64,000 nucleotides of DNA, from contig NZ_FNCV01000007.1 of NCBI RefSeq assembly GCF_900100455.1, forward strand, positions 62,001 to 126,000, given 5' to 3'. Shown piece after piece: positions 40,580 through 49,530 of this stretch. Origin of the DNA: Roseospirillum parvum. Its GTDB lineage: Bacteria; Pseudomonadota; Alphaproteobacteria; Rhodospirillales; Rhodospirillaceae. Made by a program: the position numbers and the translations under genes. The notes under the pieces were generated by a model. That model did not search any database and was not told the DNA's origin. It saw only the letters and a list, made by a program, of their open reading frames with translations. Within the stretch, counting starts at the first letter, position 1; the number at the start of each line of letters is the position of its first letter.

Positions 40580-41800
40580 CTATTGATGATGCGCCAGTTC
40601 CAGGCGGCCGAGCTGGGCGGCGTGCATCTCGTCCGGCCCATCGGCCAGCCGCAGGGCGCGGGCCCAGGCGTAGGCGCGGGCCAGCGGGGTATCCTCGCAC
40701 AGGCCCAGGCTGCCATGGATCTGGATCGCCCGGTCGATCACCCGGCAGGCCATGGCGGGCACCGCCAGCTTGGCCATGGCGATTTCGCGGCGCGCCTCGG
40801 TGGCGCCCTGGGTGTCCAGGGTCCAGGCGGCGCGCAGGGTGAGCAGGCGGGCCTGATCGATCTCAACCCGGCTGTCGGCGAGGCGCTCCAGCACCCCACC
40901 CTGGTCGGCCAACGGCTTGCCCAGAACGGCCCGCGCGCGGGCCCGCCGGCAGGCCAGGGCGAGGGCCTGCTCGGCCATGCCGATCAGATGCATGCACTGG
41001 TGCACACGGACCGGGGCCAGACGCTCGCGAACGATCCCGAAGCCCTCGCCCGGCGCCCCGACCAGATGATCGGCCGGCACCCGCACATTCTCGAAGTGGA
41101 CCTCCATGTGGCCCTGCGGGGCGTGGTCGAAGCCGAACACCGGCAGGGCACGCCGGACGCTGACGCCAGGAGCATCCATGGGCACCAACAGGATGGCGTG
41201 CTGTCGGCGCGGCGGCGCCGCCGGATCGATCCGGCCCATCACCAGCAGCACCCGGCAACGCGGATCGCCGGCCCCGGTCACCCACCACTTGCGGGCGTTG
41301 AGGATGAGGTGATCGCCCAGCCGCTCGATCCGCCCCTCGATGTTGGTGGCGTCCGACGAGGCCACCGCCGGTTCGGTCAGCGCCAATCCGGAGCGGATCT
41401 CGCCAGCCAGCAGGGGCGTGAGCCAGCGCACCTTCTGCTCCGCCGAGCCGTGGCAACGCAGCAACTCCATGTTGCCCACATCCGGGGCGGCGCAATTGAA
41501 GACCTCCGGGGCCAGCGGCGAACGGCCCATGATCTCGGCCAACGGGGCGAATTCCAGATGGGTCAGGCCGGGGGCCTGGGCATCGTACACCCCGGGCTCG
41601 GTCAGCCACAGGTTCCACAGGCCCTCGGCCCGGGCGCGCCTTTTCAGCTCCTCGATCTGGGGCGGCGGCGCGGCCCAGCGGTCGGGCCGCGACTCCAGCC
41701 ACCGCGCCACCTCGTCCTCGGCCGGATGGACATGGGCCTCCATGAAGGCGCCGAGGCGTCGGCGCAGGTCGCTCACCCTGGGCGACGGGGCAAAATCCAT
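40580..41800 (-). CDS. Acyl-CoA dehydrogenase family protein
   Basis: 406 aa. The N-terminal helical domain is followed by the FAD-binding region (LALTEPAVASSDATNIE, KWWVTGAGDPRC). The C-terminal domain carries AMAKLAVPAMACRVIDRAIQIHG and GLCEDTPLARAYAWAR. It resembles the ACAD10/11-like branch that handles long or branched 2-methyl or hydroxylated acyl-CoAs. Isolated gene, with 390 bp of non-coding DNA upstream. Confidence 0.88.
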   Translation of the reverse strand: MDFAPSPRVSDLRRRLGAFMEAHVHPAEDEVARWLESRPDRWAAPPPQIEELKRRARAEGLWNLWLTEPGVYDAQAPGLTHLEFAPLAEIMGRSPLAPEVFNCAAPDVGNMELLRCHGSAEQKVRWLTPLLAGEIRSGLALTEPAVASSDATNIEGRIERLGDHLILNARKWWVTGAGDPRCRVLLVMGRIDPAAPPRRQHAILLVPMDAPGVSVRRALPVFGFDHAPQGHMEVHFENVRVPADHLVGAPGEGFGIVRERLAPVRVHQCMHLIGMAEQALALACRRARARAVLGKPLADQGGVLERLADSRVEIDQARLLTLRAAWTLDTQGATEARREIAMAKLAVPAMACRVIDRAIQIHGSLGLCEDTPLARAYAWARALRLADGPDEMHAAQLGRLELAHHQ

Positions 41801-42190
41801 CGGCCGGCGGTCCTCCCCCTTGCGATGCCCCCCACCGGTCAGTCGGCGGGCGGGACAGGTCGCTGTGCGTCACCGGCATCACAGCGGATCGCGGTCAAGC
41901 GCGTCAACCCTCGGCCTCCGGGCCGAGCTGATGGAACCCCGACCCGGCGCCTGGAGAACGACATCGCCCAGAACCTGCCGGGCCCAGAACCTGCCGGCGG
42001 CAACGGCGATCCGGTCACCGCCGGGCGGCGGGACCGGGCGCGGCGGTGGGATCTTTCGGGCAGGTCCGGGAGAGTGGACGCGTCTGTCCCCGGGCAATGG
42101 TCACAGTCCAGGCGCACAGTCCAGGCGCGCAGTCCGGGCGCACGGGGATGGGAGGCCAATGTTGCGTGACCAGGCCCCATCCCTGGGCTC
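41801..42190. other. Intergenic region with 13-bp tandem repeat
   Basis: 390 bp upstream of the acyl-CoA dehydrogenase. At 42103-42141 the unit ACAGTCCAGGCGC occurs three times (third copy with two changes). A shorter duplication of CCCAGAACCTGCCGG lies near 41969-41997. No gene or clear promoter seen. Confidence 0.6.
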
Positions 42191-43069
42191 TCAGTCCTCT
42201 CCCGTTCCCTGCGGCCCCGGGCTCCAATCCACCTCGTAACGGCTGGCGGCGTCGGAGGGGTTGTCCAGCGCGATGCGGTACTGGGCGGTGGCGCCCGGCT
42301 CCAGGCTGTCGGTCGGCGGCTGGGTCAGCACGTCCTGCAGGATGCGGTCCTGCTTGTCGAACATCATCAGGCGGATGAACGGCACCTCGCGCGGCACTTC
42401 CGAGAGGTTGACGATGGTCCCCGTCACCACCAGCTGCTTGCCGTTGTCCAGCGGCAGGAACTCGTGCCGCGAGCCCTGGAAGCTGAGCCCGGCGCCCAGC
42501 ACCTCGACCGGGATGCCGAGCCGGGTGTAGACCGCCTCGGTGGCCGGCCAGGTCTCGACCACGGTGGTGCGCAGGAAGTAGCCGCCCGCCGCCCCGCCGC
42601 CGCCGACCAGCAGCACGGTCAGCAGCAGCCACAGCCACCAGCGCGACTTCTTCTTCTCCGCGAAGGGCGAGGGACGGTCGCCGCCGAGGATGTTGCGCAG
42701 GGCCTCGTCATCGTCATCGCCGAGGGCCTCGAAGTCGGTCATCTCGTCGTCGCCCTCGTCGCGGCTCTGGCCGGCGGCCAACATTGCCGAGAGGGCTTCA
42801 AGGTCGGTCGGTTCGTCGTCTTCCGACTGCAACGGCACGTCGGGCCGGGGCGGGGCGGCCTCGGCGGCGGCCCAGTCGGCCGGCGGCGCCTCGACCGGCG
42901 ACGACGGGGGCGGCGCCGGGGGCTGGCGCGGCGGCGAGTCGGTCTCGGTGGTTGGGGGCTGGTGCCAGCGGTGGCCGCAACGGGCGCATTTCAGGGAGCG
43001 GCCCGCCGCTCCGAGGGCGTGATCGGGCAGCGAGAAACGGGCCTGACAGTTCGGGCACTGGATGATCAT
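42191..43069 (-). CDS. MJ0042-type zinc-ribbon and DUF3426-like membrane protein
   Basis: 292 aa from the ATG at 43069. The N-terminus MIIQCPNCQARF with LKCARCGHRW is the MJ0042 zinc ribbon. A long acidic/Pro-rich linker (35-150) is followed by one transmembrane helix (WWLWLLLTVLLVGGGGAAGG) and a periplasmic DUF3426-like domain (LVVTGTIVNLSEVPREVP). Function unknown. Divergent from ftsE, a conserved arrangement in alphaproteobacteria that hints at a cell-envelope or division role. Confidence 0.8.
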   Translation of the reverse strand: MIIQCPNCQARFSLPDHALGAAGRSLKCARCGHRWHQPPTTETDSPPRQPPAPPPSSPVEAPPADWAAAEAAPPRPDVPLQSEDDEPTDLEALSAMLAAGQSRDEGDDEMTDFEALGDDDDEALRNILGGDRPSPFAEKKKSRWWLWLLLTVLLVGGGGAAGGYFLRTTVVETWPATEAVYTRLGIPVEVLGAGLSFQGSRHEFLPLDNGKQLVVTGTIVNLSEVPREVPFIRLMMFDKQDRILQDVLTQPPTDSLEPGATAQYRIALDNPSDAASRYEVDWSPGPQGTGED

Positions 43070-43565
43070 GGCACCCCGTCGCGTGGTCCCCGCGCGCCCC
43101 CCGGCGCGGTCGGGCCCGGTGGGCTCCGCCAGTGCGCCGTGGACCTGGCATCCACGCCGTCTCTTGACCGCCGAAGAGATGTCCACTTCGGCCTGGAACG
43201 TTCCTGTCGTGGGGGGGCATGGGCACCTTCGGGCGCCCAGGTCATCCCACCCCGGCAACTATGGGCTGGCATGTCTTACCAGAGCCTTTATAGGAGGCTG
43301 TGATGGCCGACACAACCGCGACACCTTGTCCCCACCCTGTCCCCACCTTGCCCCGGCCCGCCGGCCAGGCGGGGGTCGCCCGGGTGGACGGCGGGCGGGC
43401 GCCCATGTAAACCTGCCTGACCAGGGGCCGGTCCTGCCGGCCCAGCCGCCCACCGATATCAAGAGCTGCCGCGCCGTGCGCCCCGACCCCCGCTGGGGAA
43501 ACCCCGCCACCCGCTCCGCCGCCGAGGCTTCCACCGTTCCCCCTGTCGGGGCCGGCGGCGAGGCC
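43070..43565. other. Divergent promoter region upstream of ftsE
   Basis: About 500 bp. It includes a TTTATA box (43287-43292) with AGCCT/AGGCT arms around it, then a perfect AGGAGG and a 35-codon frame (43303-43410). The rest is GC-rich without clear signals. The ftsE start is uncertain, so its 5' part may extend into this region. Confidence 0.4.
43303..43410 (+). CDS. Possible leader peptide or small ORF upstream of ftsE
   Basis: 35 codons starting MADTTATPCPHPVPT, preceded by AGGAGG with a 5-bp spacer, one of the best ribosome sites in the window. Pro-rich, no known domain, and out of frame with ftsE. It could be a leader peptide or a chance frame after a strong site. Low certainty. Confidence 0.25.
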   Translation: MADTTATPCPHPVPTLPRPAGQAGVARVDGGRAPM

Positions 43566-44486
43566 GTGGTGGCCATGGAGGGGGTTGGCCTGCGCTATGG
43601 CAACGGCCCGGAAATCCTCCAGGACGTTTCGTTCACCCTGCCCGGGCGCTCGTTCCACTTCCTGACCGGACCGTCCGGGGCCGGCAAGTCCTCGCTGCTT
43701 TCGCTGATGTATCTGGCCCGCACCCCGTCGCGCGGCCGGTTGTCCATGTTCGGGCGCGATCTGGCCCTGGTGCCGCGCCAGACCTACCCGGCCCTGAGGC
43801 GCAGCATCGGCGTGGTGTTCCAGGACTTCCGCCTGCTCGATCACCTGTCGGCGCTCGACAACGTGGCCCTGCCGCTGCGCGTCGCCGGGGTGGGCGAGGG
43901 CGAGATCCGCCGCCACGTGCCCGAACTTCTGGCCTGGGTCGGTCTGGCCGACCATCTGGACGCCAGACCCTCGGTGCTCTCCGGCGGGCAGAAGCAGCGG
44001 GTCGCCATCGCCCGGGCGGTGATCAACCGGCCGCAACTGCTGCTCGCCGACGAGCCGACCGGCAACGTCGATGACCGCATCGCCGTGCGCCTGTTGCATC
44101 TGTTTGCCGAACTGAACAAGCTGGGCACCACGGTGGTCATCGCCACCCACAACGAATCGGTGGTGCGCACCTTCCGCTTTCCCCGCCTGCACCTGGAACA
44201 GGGCCGACTGACCCGCCTGCCGCCGCTGGCCGATGCCGGACCGGCCGGTGGTGTCCCGCCGGGCGGGGCCGGTCCTGTTCCCCAAATGGCTCCGCAGGGT
44301 GGCGCCAATACGTCTCCCGACACGGCGCCGCGCAGCGGCGCCAATGTTTCTCCCGATGCGGCGCCGCGCAGCGGCGCCAATGCTTCTCCCGATGCGGCGC
44401 CGCGCGGCGGCGCCAATGCCTCTCCCGATGCGGCGCCGCGTAGCGGCGCCGCTTGGCGCCGTGCCCTGCGCCGCGACCCCACCTGA
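43566..44486 (+). CDS. ftsE: Cell division ATP-binding protein FtsE with repeat tail
   Basis: About 306 aa. The GTG at 43566 is chosen because [12 protein letters not shown] aligns with the usual FtsE start; the ATG at 43575 is the alternative. Walker [11 protein letters not shown], signature [10 protein letters not shown], Walker [10 protein letters not shown]. The ABC core is about 215 residues. The last 75 or so are unusual: four 12-residue repeats of the type [12 protein letters not shown], then a basic end. FtsEX activates septal peptidoglycan hydrolases. ftsX follows 91 bp downstream. Confidence 0.9.
   Translation: MVAMEGVGLRYGNGPEILQDVSFTLPGRSFHFLTGPSGAGKSSLLSLMYLARTPSRGRLSMFGRDLALVPRQTYPALRRSIGVVFQDFRLLDHLSALDNVALPLRVAGVGEGEIRRHVPELLAWVGLADHLDARPSVLSGGQKQRVAIARAVINRPQLLLADEPTGNVDDRIAVRLLHLFAELNKLGTTVVIATHNESVVRTFRFPRLHLEQGRLTRLPPLADAGPAGGVPPGGAGPVPQMAPQGGANTSPDTAPRSGANVSPDAAPRSGANASPDAAPRGGANASPDAAPRSGAAWRRALRRDPT
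44301..44456 (+). repeat. 36-bp tandem repeat in the 3' end of ftsE
   Basis: Four units of 36 bp at 44301, 44337, 44373 and 44409, plus a partial fifth from 44445, each encoding a 12-residue GANxSPDxAPRS-like unit. Units differ mainly at one or two codons, so expansion is recent. Confidence 0.9.
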
Positions 44487-44515
44487 CCGGATCGGCCCAG
44501 ATCGGCCAAGATCGG

Positions 44516-44559
44516 CCCAGTTTGGCAAGAACATCACCCCAGTTTGGCAAGAACATCAC
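44516..44559 (+). repeat. 22-bp direct duplication before ftsX
   Basis: CCCAGTTTGGCAAGAACATC followed by AC occurs at 44516-44537 and again at 44538-44559, between ftsE and ftsX. Just upstream (44489-44518) GATCGGCC-type decamers repeat three times. Confidence 0.9.
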
Positions 44560-44577
44560 CAAGGAAACCCGGCCCCG

Positions 44578-45477
44578 ATGCTGTTCTCGCTGCGCACCGA
44601 CCTGATGATCGCCCGCGACGCCGGCAGCCGCTTCCTGCCCTGGCTGGTCGCGGTGATGGTCTTCATGGCGGCGCTCGGGCTGTCCGCCTCGCTGGGCCTG
44701 AAGGCGCTGATCGACGGCTGGCGGGCCGAGGCGGCGGGCACCCTGACGGTCCAGGTGATGCCGGTCATCGGGGCCGACGAGGCGGCCCGCACCGCCACCG
44801 AGGTGCGCCTCGGCGAGATCCTGAAGGCCCTGGAGGCCACCCCCGGGGTGGTCCGCGCCGAGGTGCTGTCGGAAAGTGAACTGGCCCGGCTGGTCGCCCC
44901 CTGGCTGGGCAACGATCCGCTGGTCCGCGACCTGCCCCTGCCGCGGCTGATCGACGTCAGGCTCGACGACGGGACGGAACTGGACGTGGAGGCCCTGACC
45001 GGCCGCCTGCGCGCCCTCACCCCCGATGTCACGGTCGATGCCCACCAGTTGTGGCTGTCCCGCCTGACCGGGCTGGCCCAGGGCCTGCGCCTGCTGGCCC
45101 TGGCGGTGATGGCCCTGGTGGTGACCGCCACCGCCGCCACCGTGGTCCATGCCACCCATGCCAGCCTCTCGGTGCACCGCGAGCAGATCGCCGTGTTGCA
45201 TCAGGTGGGGGCGCACGATGGCTACATCGCCGGCCAGTACGCCGGGCGCTGGCTGCGCCTGGGGCTGTTTGGCGGGGTGGTCGGGCTGGCCCTGGCGGCG
45301 CCCGCCCTGATCGTCCTCGGCTGGCTGGCCGGGCGACTGGAAGGGGCGCTGATCCCCGAGCTTCACCTCGGCGTGGCCGACCTGTGGCCGGTCCTGGCGT
45401 TGCCCCTGGCCAGCGGCGTGCTGGCCATGCTGACGGCCCGCCTGACCGTGCTGCGGGTGCTCACCCGCCTGCCCTGA
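44578..45477 (+). CDS. ftsX: Cell division protein FtsX
   Basis: 299 aa from the ATG at 44578 with AAGGAAA upstream. An N-terminal cytoplasmic stretch and first transmembrane helix (WLVAVMVFMAALGLSASLGL) precede a periplasmic loop with GVVRAEVLSESELARLVAPW. Three C-terminal helices hold the FtsX core (ATAATVVHATHASLSVHREQ, LHQVGAHDGYIA). It is the membrane partner of FtsE. Confidence 0.92.
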   Translation: MLFSLRTDLMIARDAGSRFLPWLVAVMVFMAALGLSASLGLKALIDGWRAEAAGTLTVQVMPVIGADEAARTATEVRLGEILKALEATPGVVRAEVLSESELARLVAPWLGNDPLVRDLPLPRLIDVRLDDGTELDVEALTGRLRALTPDVTVDAHQLWLSRLTGLAQGLRLLALAVMALVVTATAATVVHATHASLSVHREQIAVLHQVGAHDGYIAGQYAGRWLRLGLFGGVVGLALAAPALIVLGWLAGRLEGALIPELHLGVADLWPVLALPLASGVLAMLTARLTVLRVLTRLP

Positions 45478-45488
45478 CGAGGTTGCCC

Positions 45489-46166
45489 GTGCCCCACCCT
45501 TCGCCCTTGGCCGCGCCTCCCCCGCGTCGCCCGACCGGCCCCTTGGTGGCGCTGGTCAAGGCCGGGCTGGCCGCCGCCCTGGTCATCGCCGGGGCGTGGC
45601 TGGCCGGGCTGTTCGCCTTCGTCGCCGCGCTGCCCGGCGAGGACACCTGGCACCACCGCGCGCCGCCGCCGGGCAGCGCCATCGTGGTGCTGACCGGGGG
45701 CAGCGAGCGGTTGACCGCCGGGGTCGACCTGCTGGCCGAGGATGGCCAGCGCGTGCTTTTCATCTCCGGCGTCAACCGGGCGGTCGATGCCGCCACCCTG
45801 GCCCACCAGCTTGGCCCGGCGGCCGAGGCGGCGCTGGCCGAGGGGCGCCTGGAGATCGGCCACGCCGCCCGCAACACCCCGGGCAACGCCGCCGAGGTGG
45901 CGGCCTGGGCCAGCCGGCGCGGCATCGACGGCCTGATCCTGGTCACCGCCGCCTATCACATGCCGCGCAGCCTGTTCGAGTTGCGCCGCGCCCTGCCCGG
46001 GGTGCGCATCGTGCCGCACCCGGTGTTTCCCGCCTCGGTGCGCCAGGGCGACTGGTGGCGCTGGCCGGGAACCTCGTTGCTTCTGGCCGGCGAATACACG
46101 AAATATCTGCTGACCCGGGGCCGCCACCTGCTGGGATTGACGGCGCCCCCCATCGCCAACCCGTGA
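45489..46166 (+). CDS. YdcF/ElyC-like DUF218 membrane protein
   Basis: 225 aa from the GTG at 45489, 11 bp after ftsX. One transmembrane helix (LAAALVIAGAWLAGLFAFV) is followed by a DUF218 domain: IVVLTGGSERLTAG, ARNTPGNAAEVAAWA and LVTAAYHMPRSLFELRR. Relatives such as ElyC and SanA affect envelope integrity and peptidoglycan. Position between ftsX and plsC supports an envelope job. Confidence 0.85.
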   Translation: MPHPSPLAAPPPRRPTGPLVALVKAGLAAALVIAGAWLAGLFAFVAALPGEDTWHHRAPPPGSAIVVLTGGSERLTAGVDLLAEDGQRVLFISGVNRAVDAATLAHQLGPAAEAALAEGRLEIGHAARNTPGNAAEVAAWASRRGIDGLILVTAAYHMPRSLFELRRALPGVRIVPHPVFPASVRQGDWWRWPGTSLLLAGEYTKYLLTRGRHLLGLTAPPIANP

Positions 46167-46178
46167 AGATCGCGTCCG

Positions 46179-46916
46179 ATGACCGCCTTGCGCTCCTTCG
46201 TCTACCTTGCCGCCCAATGGGCCTGGACCCTGGTCCTGGCCACCCTGTACATCCCCGGCCTGCTGCTGCCGACCCGCTGGTTCCTGCCCTTCATGCGCTT
46301 CTGGATGGCCGGCATGCGGCGCATGGCGCGCTACATCCTGGGCATCACCTGGGAGGTTCGGGGGCTGGAGAACGTGCCGCCGGGGCCGGCCATCATCGCC
46401 TCGCGCCACCAGTCGGCCTTCGACACCTTCCTGTTCCACGCCCTGCTCGATTTTCCGGTCTACATCTTCAAGAAGGAGCTGGTGTGGATTCCCTTCGTCG
46501 GGTTCTACATGCTGCGCGCCGGGATGATCCCGATCGACCGCAAGGGCGGCGCCTCGGCCATGAAGACCATGCTTCGGCACTCGGAAAAGGCGCTCGAACG
46601 CGACGCCCAGGTGGTCATCTTCCCGGAGGGCACGCGCACCCCGCCCGGCGAGCGCAAGCCCTACCATCCCGGCGTGGTGGCGCTGGCCGCGCGCTTCCCC
46701 GAGGTGCCGGTGATCCCGGTGGCGTTGAACACCGGCCACGTCTGGAAGCGCGAGGCGTGGATCAAGAAGCCGGGCCACGTGGTCATCGAGTTCCTGCCGC
46801 CCATGCCGCCGGTCGGCAAGGGGCTGGATCGGCGGGCCTACCTGACCGAGCTTCAGGATCGCATCGAGGCCACCGGGGCCAAGCTCCCCGGTCCCCGCGA
46901 GGCCCCTCATGGCTGA
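46179..46916 (+). CDS. plsC: 1-acyl-sn-glycerol-3-phosphate acyltransferase
   Basis: 245 aa. N-terminal membrane helices are followed by the acyltransferase boxes: SRHQSAFDT (HxxxxD), GMIPIDRKGG, VVIFPEGTRTPPGE and PVIPVALNTG. It makes phosphatidic acid from lysophosphatidic acid at the inner membrane. Starts 12 bp after the DUF218 gene and overlaps nrdJ by 8 bp. Confidence 0.93.
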   Translation: MTALRSFVYLAAQWAWTLVLATLYIPGLLLPTRWFLPFMRFWMAGMRRMARYILGITWEVRGLENVPPGPAIIASRHQSAFDTFLFHALLDFPVYIFKKELVWIPFVGFYMLRAGMIPIDRKGGASAMKTMLRHSEKALERDAQVVIFPEGTRTPPGERKPYHPGVVALAARFPEVPVIPVALNTGHVWKREAWIKKPGHVVIEFLPPMPPVGKGLDRRAYLTELQDRIEATGAKLPGPREAPHG

Positions 46917-48681
46917 GGCGATGTCCGCCGTGTCGCGCCGGGTGTGGGCGGAAAAGTACCGCCTGACCCACCCCGACGGCCGGGCCGAGGCGGACATCGA
47001 GGCAACCTGGGAACGCATCGCCGGCGCCCTGGCCGAGGCCGAGTCGCCCCACCGGCGGGCCGACATGGCGCAGCGCTTCAAGGCGGCGCTGGAGGATTTC
47101 CGCTTCCTGCCCGGCGGGCGCATCCAGGCCGGGGCGGGGGCCGGCCGGCGGGTCACCCTGTTCAACTGCTTCGTCATGGGAACCATCCCCGATTCCCTGG
47201 GCGGCATCTTCGATCATCTGAAAGAGGCCGCCCTGACCATGCAGCAGGGCGGCGGCATCGGCTACGACTTCTCGACCATCCGGCCCCGGGGGGCGGCGGT
47301 CGGCGGGGTGGGAGCCGAGGCCTCGGGCCCGGTCTCCTTCATGGAAATGTGGGACGCCATGTGCCGCACGGTGATGAGCGCCGGGGCCCGGCGCGGCGCC
47401 ATGATGGCCACCCTGCGCATCGACCACCCGGACATCGAGGCCTTCATCGAGGCCAAGCGCGGCGCCGGCCGGCTGACCATGTTCAACCTCTCGGTGCTGG
47501 TCCCCGACGCCTTCATGCGGGCCCTGGACGAGGACGCCGACTGGCCGCTGGTCTTCGCCGGTCGGGTGTGGCGCACCCTGCCGGCCCGCGATCTGTGGGC
47601 CCGGCTCTGCCGCGCCGCCTACGACAGCGCCGAGCCCGGGGTGATCTTCATCGACCGGGTCAACGCCGCCAACAACCTGTCCTGGGCCGAGACCATCCGG
47701 GCCACCAACCCCTGTGGCGAACAGCCCCTGCCGCCCTACGGAGCCTGCCTGCTCGGCTCGGTCAACCTGGCCCGGCTGGTGGTCGACCAGTTCACCCCAC
47801 AGGCCCACCTCGACCTCGACGCGCTGGCCCGGCTGACCGCCACCGCCGTGCGCATGCTGGACAACGCCATCGACCTGTCGCCCTTCCCGCTGCCCGCCCA
47901 GCGGGCCGAGGTCAAGGCCAAGCGGCGCATGGGCCTGGGGGTGACCGGGCTGGCCGATGCGCTGGCCCTGCTCGGGGTGCGCTATGGCAGCCCCCAGGCG
48001 GTGCGGCTGACCACCCAGTGGCTGAGCGCCCTGCGCGACGCCGCCTACCGGGCCAGCATCGAGCTGGCCCGCGAGCGCGGGCCCTTCCCGCTGTTCGACC
48101 GGGCGCGGTATCTGGCCGCCGGCACGATCCCCCACCTTTCGGCCGACATCCGGGCCGGCATCGCGGCGCACGGCATCCGCAACGCCCTTTTGACCTCGAT
48201 CGCCCCGACCGGCACCATCTCGCTGGTTGCCGACAACGTGTCGTCGGGCATCGAGCCCATCTTCAGCCTGCGCCAGCGGCGCCGCCTGCTCAATCCCGAC
48301 GGCACGGCCGACGAGGTGGAGCTGGTCGATCACGCCTACCGCCGCTTCCGCGACATGCATGGCCCCGAGGCGCCGCTGCCGGAGGCCTTCGTCACCGTCG
48401 CCGACCTCAAGCCCGAGGACCATCTGGCCATGCAGGCGGCGGCCCAGCAGGTGATCGACAGCGCCATTTCGAAAACCGTCAACGTGCCGGCCGGGATGCC
48501 CTTCGAGGCCTTCCGCGACCTCTACCGCGAGGCCTACGGACGCGGCCTCAAGGGCCTGACCGTCTACCGCCCGACGCCGGAACGCGGCCATGTGCTGGCC
48601 GATGGCGCGGGGCAGGCCGCCGACTCCGCCGTCGAACCGGCCGACCTCGGCGACGGCTGCACCCCGGCCGGCTGCGGGTAG
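46909..48681 (+). CDS. nrdJ: Adenosylcobalamin-dependent (class II) ribonucleotide reductase, short form
   Basis: 590 aa; a second start at 46921 is possible. TLFNCFVMG holds the first redox Cys. ATNPCGEQPLPPYGACLLGS holds the radical Cys and Glu (N-x-C-x-E). IAPTGTISLVADNVSSGIEP is the substrate loop. The C-terminal tail ends CTPAGCG, the Cys pair that passes electrons from thioredoxin. No ATP-cone is present, so activity regulation by that domain is lacking. Oxygen-independent dNTP synthesis. Translationally overlaps plsC. Confidence 0.92.
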   Translation: MAEAMSAVSRRVWAEKYRLTHPDGRAEADIEATWERIAGALAEAESPHRRADMAQRFKAALEDFRFLPGGRIQAGAGAGRRVTLFNCFVMGTIPDSLGGIFDHLKEAALTMQQGGGIGYDFSTIRPRGAAVGGVGAEASGPVSFMEMWDAMCRTVMSAGARRGAMMATLRIDHPDIEAFIEAKRGAGRLTMFNLSVLVPDAFMRALDEDADWPLVFAGRVWRTLPARDLWARLCRAAYDSAEPGVIFIDRVNAANNLSWAETIRATNPCGEQPLPPYGACLLGSVNLARLVVDQFTPQAHLDLDALARLTATAVRMLDNAIDLSPFPLPAQRAEVKAKRRMGLGVTGLADALALLGVRYGSPQAVRLTTQWLSALRDAAYRASIELARERGPFPLFDRARYLAAGTIPHLSADIRAGIAAHGIRNALLTSIAPTGTISLVADNVSSGIEPIFSLRQRRRLLNPDGTADEVELVDHAYRRFRDMHGPEAPLPEAFVTVADLKPEDHLAMQAAAQQVIDSAISKTVNVPAGMPFEAFRDLYREAYGRGLKGLTVYRPTPERGHVLADGAGQAADSAVEPADLGDGCTPAGCG

Positions 48682-48714
48682 ACGGACCTCCGTCGGCCCC
48701 GGACAGACACAGAA

Positions 48715-48738
48715 AAGGCCGCCCTGGCGGGCGGCCTT
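48715..48738. terminator. Hairpin between nrdJ and the two-domain cold-shock gene
   Basis: AAGGCCGCC (48715-48723) pairs with GGCGGCCTT (48730-48738), loop 6 nt, between convergent genes. There is no long U run, so strength is uncertain; AAAA precedes it, helping minus-strand termination. Confidence 0.6.
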
Positions 48739-48802
48739 CCGCAAACGCCCTCCCCGCCGCTCCGTTGCCGGGCGGTTCGGGGGGGCTGGGTCCCGAGCCT
48801 CG

Positions 48803-49330
48803 TCAGATCAGCGAGATCTGCTCGGCCATCGGGCCCTTCTTGCCCATGCGGGTAGCCAGACGCACCCGCTGGCCGGGCTCCAGGTTCTGGATGCCGGAGC
48901 GTTGCAGGGCATTGCGCCCGACAAAGACGTCCTTGCCGCCCAGATCCGGGACCACGAAGCCGAAGCCCTTCTCGGCCGAGAAGAACTTCACCTCGCCGTC
49001 GACCGTCTCCAGGTCGCCGCCGTCGGGCCGGTAGGCGCCGCCCCCCGGCGGGCCGCCGGCCGGCGCCGTGGCGGTGCTCTCGTCGATGTCGACGATGGCG
49101 CTCACCTGAGGGCCGCGCGGCCCGGGCTCGACCCGGCAGACCAGGGTGGTGCCGGGGGCGACATCGCGCACGCCGGCCCGCTCCAGAACCGAAATGTGAA
49201 GAAAGGCGTCAGCCGAGCCGTCACTCGGTGCCACGAACCCAAAGCCCTTGGTTCCATTGAACCACTTAACCTGGGCCGACACCCCCGCCCCCGCCCCGGC
49301 GGGACCCCGATCAAAATCAGACACGTTCAC
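48803..49330 (-). CDS. Two-domain cold-shock protein
   Basis: 175 aa from a GTG with GAGGG upstream. Domain 1 (about 18-85): VKWFNGTKGFGFVAP and DAFLHISVLE. A Gly/Pro-rich linker follows. Domain 2 (about 108-175): VKFFSAEKGFGFVVP, but the second RNA-contact strand reads DVFVGRNAL in place of the usual VFVHIS. Double-CSD proteins are common in alphaproteobacteria. Probably an RNA chaperone. The lost His in domain 2 suggests different RNA binding. Confidence 0.9.
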   Translation of the reverse strand: MNVSDFDRGPAGAGAGVSAQVKWFNGTKGFGFVAPSDGSADAFLHISVLERAGVRDVAPGTTLVCRVEPGPRGPQVSAIVDIDESTATAPAGGPPGGGAYRPDGGDLETVDGEVKFFSAEKGFGFVVPDLGGKDVFVGRNALQRSGIQNLEPGQRVRLATRMGKKGPMAEQISLI

Positions 49331-49530
49331 GAACCCTCAAGAAGAGACAAGATACAAAGACGCTGAATTGTACATCAGCCCGCGCCGCTGAAAAACGGAA
49401 ATGTGGGCCCGCGCCATGGACCTCGACCTCCGGCCCGGGACGGACCCGCGGCATTGCCGAATAAGCCTCAAGATGGGGTGGGGGTGGGATTACTCGCGCC
49501 TTAGATGTAGTATGGGCGAGGGCGCGGGGC

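Noticed and set aside
44301-44456. Possible CRISPR array
   Set aside because: Units are contiguous 36-bp tandem copies with no unique spacers and are in frame within ftsE.
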